Positions 22,542 to 34,092 of a DNA stretch of 64,000 nucleotides are shown piece by piece. The notes below the pieces were generated by a model. The model was given only the letters and a program-made list of their open reading frames with translations, did no database searches and was not told the origin of the DNA. The position numbers were made by a program, and so were the translations under genes. Numbering within the stretch: the stretch's first letter is position 1; every line of letters begins with the position of its first letter. Source of the DNA: Golubevia sp. BC0850 (taxonomy: Eukaryota; Basidiomycota; Exobasidiomycetes; Golubeviales; Golubeviaceae); the NCBI GenBank assembly GCA_012976225.1, contig JAAVVG010000002.1, forward strand, positions 1-64,000. The letters run 5' to 3'.

Positions 22542-25163
22542 CTATTCCCCCGCCTCTCTCTTCTCACTCTCATTCATTTTCTGTTGAGCAGCCACCATAG
22601 CTTGAGCATCCGTCGTTCCATTCTCCTTTCCAACCAAATTCTCATCTTCAATCTGACTTTGATCTGCACTTGCAATAGTAGTATTAGGCTTGATCTCGGT
22701 TTCAGAAGTAGAAGTTCCCAATCCCGTAGAAGTTCCGACGTCATTCGAACCAATTGGTTCATTCGGATTTCCACCAGTAGAATTTCCAAGATTTCTAGAA
22801 GATAAAGGAATAGAAAGCTGAGTAGCAGCAGTTCTTTGAGAAGCAGACCTGTAGAGTCTGAGAAGGAGAAGAAGAAGGGGGAGGGGGGTTTGAAAGAGTA
22901 AAGTTAAGACTCAAGTTGAAGTCAGTTCCTTCTTCATCTCTCAAGCTGCCGCTTCAGCATTTCACAGAAAATTTCCCTCATAACGTCCCAAGATTTAACT
23001 CACCCGATTCTCTCACTAGGAGCCCCACCACCTCCCCCAATCATAGCTGCAGAACTGTTCATTCCAGTAGCACTGGCCGCTACACTTTCCTTCCCAGTTC
23101 TATTACTAGCATCACTACCTCTCCTGCTCAACGGAGGCAGAGCCTTAACACTTGCAAAAGTATCGCTAGAATTTCTTCTACCATCAATGAAACTTTGACC
23201 TCCAATGGATTGACCTCCAATAGATCTAGCGCCACCATAACTTCTACCATCACCAACAGACATTCCACCAATAGAAGGAGCATGTCCATGATTACTGGTG
23301 ACTCCTTTTGAATAAGTACTAGCTCCACCTCCTAAACTAGCAGCAGCTGTAGAACTTGCCAAAGTCAACATACTAGCATTGTCAGATGGGATTCCAATGG
23401 GATTTGGATTGTTTGAAGGATGAGGACGAGAATGAGATGGGACATTGACGTAAGGGATCTCTTCTGGAGAGGAATCTTGGAGAGGTAAAGCTATGATAGT
23501 TCCGCTAGCTGAACGTCCTAATGGTAGAGGTGCAGATTGAAAGGAAATTGAAGCTGAAGAAGCAGCAGGAGCTGAAGGGTTGATAGAAGTGGAAGTTGGA
23601 GGAAGGCTTGAAGTTGAAGGTTGAGAAAGGTTTTGGTTTGAAAGAGGTGGACCTGGAAAAGAAGTTGGAGGAATCGAAGGTGGAAGTGCTGCTCCTGATG
23701 ATGATGGAGGTAAATCCCCGTGACGATATTGGGCTATGTGAGCCATTGGAGCTGTGAAAACGAAGAAATCAAGAGAGAATAAACATGGGGGGTCAGTAGA
23801 GAAATTGAAAGAGAGATCTTTATCCCCTCGAATCGTCGTCTCTCAGAAAAACCAAAAGAATTCCTTTCAAAAAGGCGTCTTGGATGAGGAGCCACCTCAG
23901 ACTTCAAGATCTACCTCGGGACCTTTGATCAAAGGAGACTCCTCACTCCCAAACTCCCAACCACTGGGGGCATCCCTATTCAATTCACTCCCAAAGAGCT
24001 AGATAAAAGAGAAACTCACCAGCAACCGTACCTGCAGCTCCATTATTAGTTTCCAAGCTCATCAACGTAGTAGGTTTAGTACTTGCTCTACTATTAGATT
24101 CATCTCCATCTCCATCCCCATCTTCTGAATGAGAGTCACCTGAACTGGCTCCAGCTCCGTCCTCCTTTTCCAGGACTGTAGCAGTTCCAGTTTCTCCTTG
24201 AAGGTGATTTGATTCCGATCCAACTGGTTCGACTGATTCTTGAGATTCCATAGGTGAAGGAGCGCTGATAGGAACAGGTCCAGTTGAGTTGAGAGGAGGA
24301 GGAGCGATTTCTTCTGCCAAAATAGAACCTGGAGCAGCTGAACCTGGCATACTTAGAAATAATCCATTAGAAGTTGAATCTTGAAGTTGAGGAGCTTGAA
24401 TTGAGAGATCTTTTGCTTGATCTGGAGAAGTTGAACTTGGGTGATAATTACCACTTAAAGTTTCTCTTTCCACCATTCCTTCATTCCCAGGATTTCCAGC
24501 TGCTTTATCAACCAAACCCATTCCCAAAGGTTCATGTTCAGGTAGACCAGCTAACTGAGGAGGTGGAGAAGATAGGTTCCCATTGGCATTGGCAGCTTGA
24601 GTATCGTCTCCCAAAGTCAAAGTATCAGCCAAACCATTTGACTGTAAAGGTTCTGCAAGACGTTCCAAACCTGGCACCACTGGGACTGATGTGAGTTGAG
24701 AACTGGTTCCGGATGATAGAGGCAGACCAGTGGCATTAGTAGTAGAAGTTGAAGCTGAAGTTGTTGGTAGACCTGAAACTGAAGGAGTTGGTGGTGCAGA
24801 TGAAGAAATAACGTTCTTAGGAGATTTAGCATCACTCTTTCTATTGGATCGAGTAGATTTCCTCCATGAAGATTTGGTTTGAAGTGCTGGTGGAGAGAGT
24901 GAGCGTGGGCTGGCTGCTGTTGCCGATACTCCTGAAGCTGAAGTATCTCCATTTACTTCTGAGGTATCATTAATTGAATTTGAATTATATTGACTGTTGG
25001 ATTGAACGTGAACGTCATCACTCCCTTTACGACCTAATTTCTTTAGGAACCAACTTCCGATTGGCTTCGGCTTCTTTGAGGAAGTTTGCGATTGAGATTG
25101 GGATTGGGATGGCTTGGGAGTTGAAGTTTGGGGAATGATTGTGGCTGCTGTAGTCGAACTCAT
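22542..25163 (-). CDS. Ser-rich conserved fungal protein, unknown function
   Basis: Three exons (25163-24020, 23751-23004, 22857-22542) join in frame and give about 735 residues. The N-terminus has a short basic segment (KPIGSWFLKKLGRKGSDD) that could bind membranes or nucleic acid. Long Ser/Pro/Thr/Gly-rich disordered stretches follow. Exon 2 carries short blocks that I associate with a fungal family of unknown function: HIAQYRHGDLPP, DNASMLTLASSTAAASLGGG and DTFASVKALPPLSRRGSD, the last with a good basophilic-kinase site. The C-terminus is hydrophilic and has no membrane segment. It shares a 185-base divergent promoter with the Ysc84-like gene. The gene structure is secure; the family memory is not. 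Confidence 0.7.
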
Positions 25164-25348
25164 CCTTGGGAAAATTCAGACGGAATGAAGTGAGAATCGA
25201 TTGAGGTCGTTAGGAAGAGATGAGATGAATTGCATTGGCCTTACCCTAACCCTAGCCTAGCGTATTCTCAAAGAGCGCTGCACGAGAGACAACTCCACTC
25301 GACACCTTCAACGTTTCAACCTCAACTCCTTCACCTTTCCTTTCAATC
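25164..25348. promoter_or_regulatory. divergent promoter with telobox-like motif
   Basis: The 185 bases between the two start codons contain ACCCTAACCCTAG at about 25243-25255, two telomere-type CCCTAA units. Such teloboxes bind Myb-type factors in other fungi. Here it is a sequence match only. Confidence 0.4.
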
Positions 25349-28021
25349 ATGTCAGAATATTTGAACAAGTTCAGAGATGTAGCTCAAAAAGCTGGTGTTC
25401 AAGTAAGCCCTCACCCCTCCACCCTGATAGCATGGTCTTGAAAGATCTCACTCCTCCCTCCCATCTCCTCTCCTCTTCTCTGTTCAGGCTACGGCTTTTG
25501 CTCAAACCACCTCAAGACAAGTTCAAGAACAAGCTAAGCTAGCAAATGCTGGATTCTCGTGAGTCTGAGTGCACGGCGCAGCCTTCTCTGATAGCTATCA
25601 AGATGTCAAGGTTCGAATGCTCACCTTCTTCTACTCTACTCTCTCCATCACTCCAGACTTCCAAAGGAATGTGAAAGAGCTGCTAAGATTCTCCAGTCTT
25701 TCTTAGGTGAGCATAAAGAAGCGAGACAAAGCAACGTAGAGTGTGGGTGAGGACTGGGACATTGAGTGGAAAGAGATTAGAGAAGACATGCCATCCGGAA
25801 TGAAAGGGTGATAGATGCCATCCTTTGAAATGCTCAAATGAAAAGAGGTCAAGTGAGATCCGATCTCTCTTCGAGGTACAAGGTAGCAGAGCAAAGGAAG
25901 GGGGCAGGAAGTGGGATCTCCTTCTATCGGTTCTCCCTATCCCTATTCGTATAAACCAAGAGCTCTCTTTGGATGCTCCGTCAAGAGTTGTTCCTGAATA
26001 TCTATATCATCTCAAGAGTCTTCAATTAACCATCGTCTTGCTTCTAGGGCTTTTTGTCCTCAATCCTCGGATCTGTGTCTCCACCTACTAACCTCTTTCC
26101 CTTCCCCTCTTTTCTCTCTGTCTTTCTACTCCCCTCTTTTCTCACTTTCTTTCTACTCCCCTCTCTTTCTTTCTTTTCTCCTCTCCTTTTTTCCCTTCGA
26201 TCAAACTCATTTCATCTTTCAACAGCCGACCCAGATCACCCAGACTCAGCTCTCAACGCCATTCCCAAGGCAGTCCTTCAGAACGCTAAAGGTTTGGCTG
26301 TCTTCAGTGTCGTTAAAGCTGTGAGTGCAAAGTTTTTTTTTTACTTTACTTCGATTTATAAGACGTCGTTTCGATCTTTATTTGGGGGAGTTGATGTGGT
26401 TGAAGCTGTTGGCATGTGGCTTCGAAAAGAAAGGGGGGAAGGTAGTAAGAGGGTTCCTCTGAGGAATGGTTCGTGGGGTTAGAGGATTGAAAAGTCTTCC
26501 TAATGGAACACCGGTTATCCTTGAAATCAAAGGGAAGTCTACGTTTGCTCATACGAAGAGAGTATTAGCAAGATGGGGTTCTGGGCTCTCTTTCTCCTAA
26601 TTAGAAGATTCTCAGCCTTGTTCCCATCTTTCTGAAACACTGCCTTTTCTTTTCTTCTCCTCAACCCTTGGCTTTTTCTTCTTTTTTTATCTCTCTCTCA
26701 GGGATTCATCTGGTCCGGAAAAGCTGGATCTGGAGTGGTGATCGCTAGATTGGAAGATGGAAGTTGGAGTGCTCCAAGTTGTATTGCAACTGGTGGGATT
26801 GGATTTGGTTTACAGGTGAGTTTGAGGATCAACCTTATCTTTAGATAACCAAAGAAAGGAAGAAATTGAGAGATTGGAAAGAGTGCTCTCGTCTTCTAAA
26901 GGTTCTCTAATTCTTTCCTGACTTCTCCCTTCCTTTTCCCCTTCCGCCTTCTCCACTCATTTCTCTAATTTTGCAATCCCTCGAATCATTTCTTCTCGAT
27001 TGTATCAAATTCTGGACCCTGAAAGATCGGAGCTGACCTCTCAGAATTCGTGGTGATCATGAACTCAGTAGAAGCAGTTCGAGCTTTCACTTTGAAGGGA
27101 AACATGACTATCGGAGGTAATTTGAGCGCAGCTGCTGGTCCTATTGGAACTGGTGGAAGCATTCAATCTGGAATGGCTCACCCTGCTCCTATGTTCAGTT
27201 ATAGTAGGAGTAAAGGTTAGTACATAATTGGAGATTCTTCAAAAAAATCTCCTTCGTCTGTCTCGTCGCCATTCCCCTTGCCTCTCAAGAAACTCTCTTC
27301 ATCATCTGGGAAGTTTCGAAGAAATTGAAATCTTCTTACGCTGACTCTCTCTTCCTTCAATCTCTTGGAACCGAAACCCACCAGGTCTTTACGCCGGAAT
27401 GTCCTTAGAAGGAACAGCTTTGGTTGAAAGAGCAGATGCCAATGAAGCCTTTTATGGCCAAAAAGTTCCTGCAGCTCATCTTTTGACTGGAATCATTCCT
27501 GCTCCGGAAGCCGCTACAGCTATGTATGAGATCATCGAGGCTGTGAGTGTAATTCTTCTCTTGGGAATCAATTTCAGACTCCTTGACCTTCATCTCTTCA
27601 AGAAGTCTTTTCCTTTCTGAAATTAAAGGAAAGGGTCTCTGACCTCTTCTGTTCGTTTCTCGGCGTCTTTGAATTCCCTTTCTTTTGATTTCTAAACCCA
27701 GGCCGAACAAGTCGATGAATCCTCTTTACCTCAAGCCTCATACATTCCAAGTCAGCAACCAGGAGGTCAACCAGCTCCAGTCAACGCTTACAACTTGAGC
27801 TCGGAAGCTGCTGCGAAGCAGAGTCCGACTACTGGGAATAATACTCAAGGAGAGAAGAACAATACCGTCTTCGATGCGTGAGTGGCGTGGGTTGGAGCAA
27901 ATGGACATCTTTGCAACTGAAAACCACTTTGCTGACCTTCATCTTCTTTTTCTTCCCACTGCCTAATCCTTCGCATTCTTTGCAATCCCCCCCCCCCCCC
28001 CCAATCAGTGGAAATCATTAA
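25349..28021 (+). CDS. Ysc84/SH3YL1-family (SYLF) actin- and lipid-binding protein
   Basis: Nine exons (25349-25402, 25488-25558, 25657-25706, 26226-26320, 26702-26815, 27026-27215, 27385-27542, 27702-27877, 28009-28021) all keep frame and encode about 306 residues. The family binds phosphoinositides and F-actin at endocytic patches. The SYLF domain spans most of the protein: LPKECERAAKILQSFLADP, IPKAVLQNAKGLAVFSVVKAGF, SGKAGSGVVIARLEDGSWSAPS, IGADLSEFVVIMNS and GGNLSAAAGPIGTGG. The usual C-terminal SH3 domain is missing; instead there is a Pro/Gln/Asn-rich tail of about 60 residues. The last exon supplies only five codons including the stop. Introns 3 and 4 are long and very pyrimidine-rich, and the last intron ends in a 16-base C run. 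Confidence 0.93.
26085..26220 (+). repeat. polypyrimidine tract with imperfect tandem units
   Basis: Intron 3 of the Ysc84-like gene is almost pure C/T here and contains near-copies of a unit of roughly 30 bases around TTTCTACTCCCCTCT. It precedes the acceptor at 26225. Confidence 0.7.
27987..28002 (+). repeat. 16-base poly-C tract at a 3' splice site
   Basis: An uninterrupted run of 16 C residues lies six bases before the acceptor AG of the last intron in the Ysc84-like gene. Confidence 0.9.
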
Positions 28022-28208
28022 GCGCAGAGCTCGGAGGGCTCTGCGGATCATGGGGGTTTCGAATGCTGTGAACTTCTTTCATTGGTTTCCTTGATCACTT
28101 TCTCTGCTGTTTTTCGTCGTTCTTTCTTTGTTCAATGTCAAATATGTCCTGTTGCGAACTCTGAGATTCTTAGAAGCTGAAAGGGGAGTGTCGATTCAAA
28201 AGACAAGC

Positions 28209-28223
28209 GGAATGTTCGAGAAC
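28209..28223 (+). promoter_or_regulatory. perfect three-unit heat-shock element
   Basis: The sequence gGAAtgTTCgaGAAc matches nGAAnnTTCnnGAAn without a mismatch. It lies 62 bases upstream of the Hsp78 start codon. This is the arrangement bound by an Hsf1 trimer and fits heat induction of this chaperone. Confidence 0.75.
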
Positions 28224-28285
28224 AACACCACTTGCAGCTGTTTCTCCTCCCCGACCATCGCTCCCCTCCTCTTGGATTCTACTCC

Positions 28286-31200
28286 ATGATCATAACCTCA
28301 GCAGCTGATGCTTTGGCTCTCTTCTCAAAGAGACCGCCAGTCTGGGCTACAACCACTGTAGCCAACTCCCGTTCTACCAACTCATTTCAACAATCAAGTG
28401 ACTCATTCCAACCACTCAATTTATCTCTCAATCGTCGACCTTCAAATCTTCCACAACCTCTCCCCCTGCATCGTCTTCAAAGTGGAATTAGAAATGGATA
28501 CGGTTTCAGGCCACTTACCACTTCATCCTCAATCCTAGCCTCAAACAATAATGGTGGATTCAATGGATTCCGCATGCCAAATCAGCAGCAACAAATGGGA
28601 GGAGATGAAGAAAGAGGAGCAACCTTAGCTAAGTACTCGACAGATCTGACAGATTTGGCAAGTAAAGGTCTATTAGATCCAGTCATAGGTAGAGATTCAG
28701 AGATCAGAAGAGTCATTCAAATCCTCAGTAGGAGAACCAAATCATGTCCAGTCGTCGTTGGTGAAGCTGGGATAGGCAAGACTGCCATCATTGAAGGTCT
28801 GGCTAGAAGGATTTCAAGTGGTGAAGTTCCTCAAAGTATGAAGGATAAGAAGATCAAGAGTCTAGATCTTGGAGCCCTGTTAGCTGGTGCGGTCCATAGA
28901 GGTAGCTTTGAGGAAAGGTTCAAGAATCTATTAAAGGATTTAGAGGAGGAACAAGGAGAGACAATTCTTTTCATTGATGAGGTTCATATGTTATTGGGTC
29001 TGGGGAAAGCGGAAGGTGCTCTTGATGCTGCTAACATGTGAGTATTGTACGTAGAATCTCGGGAATGAGAGGGCTTGTGATGAGATAAGAGCAAGAGTGG
29101 AAGACTCATCATACCCCTCGTCTTCTTCTCGATCCTTTATCCCAGGATGAAGCCTCTTTTAGCAAGAGGAGGTCTCCAATGTTGTGGTGCTACCACATTC
29201 GACGAGTACAGGCAGTCGATAGAGAAAGACGCTGCCTTGTCTCGACGCTTTCAACCTGTTATAGTTCGAGAACCAAGTCCGAGTTCTACTCTCTCGATCT
29301 TGAGAGGATTGAGGACTAGATACGAAGTACACCATGGAGTTGGAATCAAGGATGAAGCTTTGGTCACTGCTGCGAGCTACGCTGCTAGGTATCTTCCTGA
29401 GAGGTGAGTTTGAAAGATGAGCTTGGCCGCTTTCTGTTTTTTTGAGCTTGCTCTTTGTTTACTCATACTTTCCTCATTGCTGCTTTTCCCTCTGCAGAAA
29501 GAACCCAGATGCCGCAATCGATCTCATTGACGAAGCAGCTGCCGCCCTTCGACTTCAATTGGAATCGAAACCTGACGAGGTTGAATCTCTAGATCGCAAG
29601 ATTCTCACTCTTCAAATCGAGCTCGCTTCCCTATCTTCGGAATCAGATCAAGTCTCAAAGGATCGAAAGGCCAAGTTAGAACTTGAGCTGTCTTTAACTC
29701 AAAAGGAATACGATGGGCTGATGAAGATCTGGGTCGAAGAGAAACGCAAGATCGACGACATCAAAGATCTGAAACTGAAATTAGAAGAAGCAAGAATCGA
29801 ATTAGAGACTATTGGAAGTGCTGGGAACCAGTTGGAGAGAGCTGCTGAATTAAAATATGGAATCATTCCAGATCTAGAAAAGAAGGAGATGGCTCTAGAG
29901 AAAGACCAAGAAACTGGTTTATCAGCTCTACTTCACGATAGAGTTACCTCTGAAGACATCGCTTCTGTGGTTTCAAGGATCACAGGAGTGCCTTTGAGAA
30001 ATCTTCTTAGAGGAGAAAGAGAGAAGCTTTTGAAAGTCGAAGAACATCTCAAACAAAGAGTTGTGGGTCAAGATTCGGTCTTGGAAACCATTGGGAACTC
30101 AGTCAGATTATCTCGAGCTGGTTTAACTTCTCCCAAGAGACCTTTGGCCAGCTTCTTACTCTGTGGGAAAACTGGAACTGGAAAGACTGAGACTTGCAAA
30201 GCTCTAGCCGAGTTCCTTTTCGATGATGAACAGAGTCTGATTCAGATTAATTGTAGTGAGCTCTCGGAACAGCATTCAGTGAGTTCAAGGTCGATGATGG
30301 CCGAATGAAGGTAATCGATTATTGATTTCTCTTTCTTTTTCTCCAATCAGGTCTCGAGATTAGCTGGTTCGATGCCTGGATACGTTGGGTATGAAGAGGG
30401 TGGAAGGCTCACCGAAGCAGTAAGAAGGAAGCCGTATGCCGTAAGTAAGATTGATCAGTCGTCAATTTTTGAACCCCCCAGAAGCGAGAATTGGAACAAA
30501 GACTGAAACCTCTGATCTCATTTCGCCGTCGTCTCTCTTCTCCTCCAGATCGTTCTCTTTGACGAGATCGAGAAGGCTCATCGATCGATCCATCAATTGC
30601 TGTTAGGGATCTTGGAAGAGGGAACCCTCACCGATTCTCAAGGTCGAGTTGTCTCATTCAAGCAAACAATTCTAGCCTTCACCTCAAATCTGGGTTCAGA
30701 AGCTCTATCTCTACCAGGTTCGATTGACGAAGAGACAGGAGAGATCACTTCTCAAGGAAGACATGGAGTCGAAGTTTCCTTGAGAAATGCTCTATCTCCA
30801 GAATTCAGGAATCGACTCGACGAAACTCTGATCTTCAATCAATTGAACAGGACCGCTATGAAGAGCATTGTGGATTTGAGATTGAAAGAGATCGAAGAAA
30901 GGTTAGAAGAGAACAGTTTGGGTCAATCAAGTTCAGATTCTATTGTTGAAAATTCGGCTGAAAGTTCAGGTCAAGTCTCCTTCAACAGAATTAACCTGGA
31001 GGTTTCGGATGAAGCTAGTGACTGGTTAGCTAGAGAAGGTTACTCGACTGAATATGGAGCCAGACCTTTGGGAAGACTCATTCAGAGACAGATTCTAAAT
31101 CCTCTAGCTAAAGGAATGATTGAGGGACAGTGTAGGGAAGGTGAGGTAGTAAAGGTCGACGTTGTGAAGGATGGGAAAGGGGAGAAGTTGGAGGTCTTGA

Positions 31201-31286
31201 TGCCAAGTAGGATCACACCTCAAGAGGTAGTTTTGGAAGGAGAAATTGTGAATAGAAATGAAAGGAGAAAGCAGGAAGAATTTTAA
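28286..31286 (+). CDS. HSP78: mitochondrial ClpB-type disaggregase Hsp78
   Basis: Five exons (28286-29037, 29146-29403, 29498-30278, 30351-30440, 30549-31286) join in frame for about 872 residues. Hsp78 is an AAA+ hexamer that resolubilises matrix proteins with mtHsp70. The first 100 residues are Arg/Ser/Gln-rich with few acids, like a presequence, and the Clp N-domain is absent, as in Hsp78. AAA-1 has Walker A GEAGIGKT (about 159), Walker B ILFIDEVH (about 228) and sensor sequence GATTFDEYR. The coiled middle domain follows (Glu/Lys/Leu heptads). AAA-2 has VVGQ, Walker A GKTGTGKT (about 559), pore loop [11 protein letters not shown], Walker [11 protein letters not shown] and [18 protein letters not shown] replaces the usual GPTGVGKT but keeps the key Gly, Lys and Thr. 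A heat-shock element lies upstream. Confidence 0.95.
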
Positions 31287-31661
31287 TCGAACAGCTCATC
31301 AAAGTAAAAACATCACCACTCTCTCGTTTCCTTCTCATCTGCATCTTGTATTTTTGGAAAATCCCACCACTCATTCTGTAATCGATCTCTGCCTCACCTT
31401 CTGGTCTGTATGTATCGTTGAATCTCCTTGTAGCTAACTGCTTCTTGCTGGCGGTCGATTGGAGCAGAGCAGCTATGAGGTGAGCTGAACTTCTGAAATC
31501 TGAACTCGATCGCATCTGATCTTGAACTATCACCTCAACTTTTATCTTCTTTAATTCCTTGTGTTTCAACAGCAAAGCTAGAAGCTAGATCTGAACTAAC
31601 ATAAGAGTCATGTGGTTTCCAACAAAAAGGTGAAGTTGACCATTCTAATCGGGCAAAACGA
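31287..31661. other. 3' UTR and intergenic region
   Basis: No gene is supported between the Hsp78 stop and the tRNA. A minus-strand frame at 31213-31575 overlaps the Hsp78 3' end and has no domain. Confidence 0.5.
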
Positions 31662-31774
31662 TGGACGACATGGGGATTGAACCCATGACCTCTGCCTACC
31701 CCGAGGAGTCAAACCTCGCCAATTTTTCACATGGTCGATGCGAAGGCAACTTTCTACCACTGAAATAGACGCCC
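31662..31774 (-). tRNA. tRNA-Ala(CGC) with a 41-base intron
   Basis: Read on the minus strand, GGGCGTC pairs with GTCGTCC to make the acceptor stem. It includes the G3:U70 wobble that identifies alanine tRNAs, and one T-T mismatch at pair 6. The D arm is TTTC-AGTGGTA-GAAA and contains the A box. The anticodon stem is TTGCC/GGCAG with loop TTCGCAT, giving anticodon CGC. An intron of about 41 bases follows the loop. The T arm ATGGG-TTCAATC-CCCAT is perfect and includes the B box. The intron contains GCGA, able to pair with TCGC of the anticodon loop, the anticodon-intron pairing used by the splicing endonuclease. The discriminator base is A. Confidence 0.85.
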
Positions 31775-33214
31775 CTGTTTAATCAGAACCATCGTCTTCC
31801 AAAATTAACAACCACATCAGCTCCACGATTTTATCAGCCGCCGATTTTGAAATTCGAATTTTTTAAGACAAATCGAATCCAAAATCCTGTAAAATCACTT
31901 TTGGGGGATGATGTTTCAACGCCAATTGAAGCCTCAGGGTCGATTTATCATCTCTTCTAGAGTCTGTTCAACAAGGTTCCTTGAACGAGACTCATACGTG
32001 CGTAGAGTTAAAAGGATGACAGTGCTAATCAGACCCTCTTAAGATGTGAAGAGCCAAAGGAAGGGAGAAAGGACTTCTGAGAAAGTTTACAATCTATCCT
32101 ACTCAAATATGAGGACGGAAATTATGGGGAGGAAAGGGAGAGGAAAGAAGGCAGGGGCTGGTGATTCTCAGGCTCCACACCAGCTCTTTCCTTTTTTTCC
32201 GCTGCTCTTGGCTGTTGATAGACTGTGATAGAGATTGCCTTAAACAACTCTTAAAGATGACCAGGAATCATCAACACAACTTCAATGATGTTGAGAAGTG
32301 GAACAAGGTGACTCAATAACTTCAATTAGAACATTAAACAAAGGTCACATTAATTCACCCAATCACATCTCCCCAGTCTTGAAGAATCTTAAGAATACAT
32401 TTCCCTAGGGTTTGAGTTCTTGATTTTGGATCCAATGTTTGGTGCCAGTCCAACTCTTAGTCTGTCGCCAGTTGCTTCACCAGGAGGGACTGAAAGTCAG
32501 ACTAGGAATCACCCTCCTGATTGAGCCAGAGTCTCCTTGGCTAGAATTTCGAGGTGAGTTCAGCCGTAAGCCGGCTCTCTGACGGAGCTTGGTATTATAC
32601 CAGGGAAGAGAGACTCCCTGGTCCGTTCCCCAGATCCAGAGCTCAGAGACTTGTTGGAGGTAGCTACTGGAATCTGGATGTATCCCTGGATTGCGTCGAG
32701 ATGCTTGAGCTTCTGTTTCTTCTGCTACTAACGCTTCAGTGACGTACAAATCGGGAACCAAATCAAAGGCGCCTGTGTGCAAGTATGGAAGGGAAAGAGT
32801 CAGGCGTCATAGAAAATTGAGTAGAGAGAGTAACCTCCCCTCTGATTGATAAACAGTTGTTTAAGGTGGTAATCACTGTCAGATATGTTTTTCTGTGTTG
32901 CTTTATCTTTCCCAAGTATTTTTCACTTCTTCTCCAGGTCAAAAAAACAGGGAAGAGGTCTTCCTGCAGCTGACACGTGCCATGTCCTCCGTTAGGCTTT
33001 TCGGCAAGACCAAGGGAAGAGGTTCCAAAATCATTATATCGATAATGGAGATGGAGAATCAGAATCCAAGAAGGATGTAAAGGAAGGCGTCGGCACGACT
33101 ACCACTCACTTCCTCACATTCTAGGACGACTGCTTCGAAGAGCAAGACCTCAAGCCAGTTGATCAGCAGTCAAAATACAAATTATTCTCTGCAGATCATT
33201 TCTTGCGGTGAACT
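31775..33214. other. gene-poor region with repeat remnant
   Basis: Apart from the repeat-family remnant at 32477-32790, I see only short frames without domains. A plus-strand frame at 32895-33080 is basic and may be further repeat debris. Confidence 0.4.
32477..32790 (-). repeat. remnant of an unknown repeat family, copy A
   Basis: The minus strand encodes FDLVPDLYVTEALVAEETEA...ASRRNPGIH...VSELW. This aligns over about 55 residues with a plus-strand stretch near 40655-40800. Shared positions include FDLVPD, LVT, ETEA, ASR, P and LW. Two dispersed inverted copies point to a mobile or duplicated family. I cannot assign it to a known class, and it looks like an old, broken copy. Confidence 0.5.
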
Positions 33215-33847
33215 TTACAGGTGCATTCCTTCATCTCCATCGTTGTCTCTCTGATTTGATTCACCTCCACCTTGTAGCTGACTTTGAGGAGCGTTGGAGT
33301 CTTGATTCTCCCCTGAAAGAACATTTCTAGCCCTACTGTTCAAGTCATTTTGAACAGTGAATGGAGGTGGAGCTGTCGTCGAAGGCGTCGAAGAAGAGAT
33401 AGCGTAATGAGGATTATCAGAAGAGACACCAGTCTTCTCCATGAGTATCATTCCCAATTTAGAGACTAGATTAGACTGCCTTGATCTGCAGAGTGAAACC
33501 GATCAGCATGAATGGTAGAAGAGAGATTGAGTGAGCGGAGCGGTCTTGAGGAAGACCTGAAGAAGGCTCTCACTTCTCACAACGACTCACATAACTCCTT
33601 GATTCTCTTGGATACTGGACTTCAATTCCCTCTTATCACTCTCTTCTAGACCGTCTTCTGGATCAGTCGAATTGGCGAACTGGTTCAGCTCTTGATTCGA
33701 CCTCTCAAGATGGGAGATGGAATTCTGAATTCTGGAAATCTCTGAACTGATGGTTGAGACGTCGAGCTCTCTTAGAGACGCTTCTGGGATTGAAGATGAA
33801 TCTGCAAGGTTCAAGACTGATCCTGAGTTTTGAATGATTAGAGGCAT
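33215..33847 (-). CDS. Tma17/Adc17-like proteasome assembly chaperone
   Basis: Two exons (33847-33591 and 33485-33215) join in frame through a GTGAGT...CAG intron for about 175 residues. In yeast, Tma17 is a stress-induced chaperone that helps the Rpt6-Rpt3 ATPase pair assemble into the proteasome base. The diagnostic part is a helical segment with SEISRIQNSISHLERSNQEL, then an acidic loop and ELKSSIQENQGVI followed by RQ and a helix. This matches the HLERSN/ENxxVI pattern of the family. The Ser/Pro/Asn-rich tail of about 75 residues is not typical. I use the ATG at 33847 (MPLIIQ); an upstream ATG at 33961 is possible but adds unconserved sequence. It is divergent from the ubiquitin protease gene at 34093, another proteasome-pathway component. 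Confidence 0.72.
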
Positions 33848-34092
33848 CTTTTCTGAATGACGGATGGAGCGGAAGAGCAAGTGAGAAGATCGAAATTGCT
33901 GAAGATGATCGAGATTTTGGTTGGCTCCCAACTCCAACATCGATCTTCCCTCAGATAGCAAGAGAAAAGGAATTCAAATAGCCGAATGATTTCAAGGCGG
34001 AATTAGAGTCGAGCTCCTTCAAAGAGAGAGTCAGCAGGGCGCAGCAACAGAGCAAGAGCAAGAGCAACACCCAAACGACATCAACTTTTAGG
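33848..34092. promoter_or_regulatory. divergent promoter of Tma17-like and ubiquitin protease genes
   Basis: These 245 bases separate two outward start codons. I saw no clear Rpn4-type (GGTGGCAAA) box. Confidence 0.4.
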
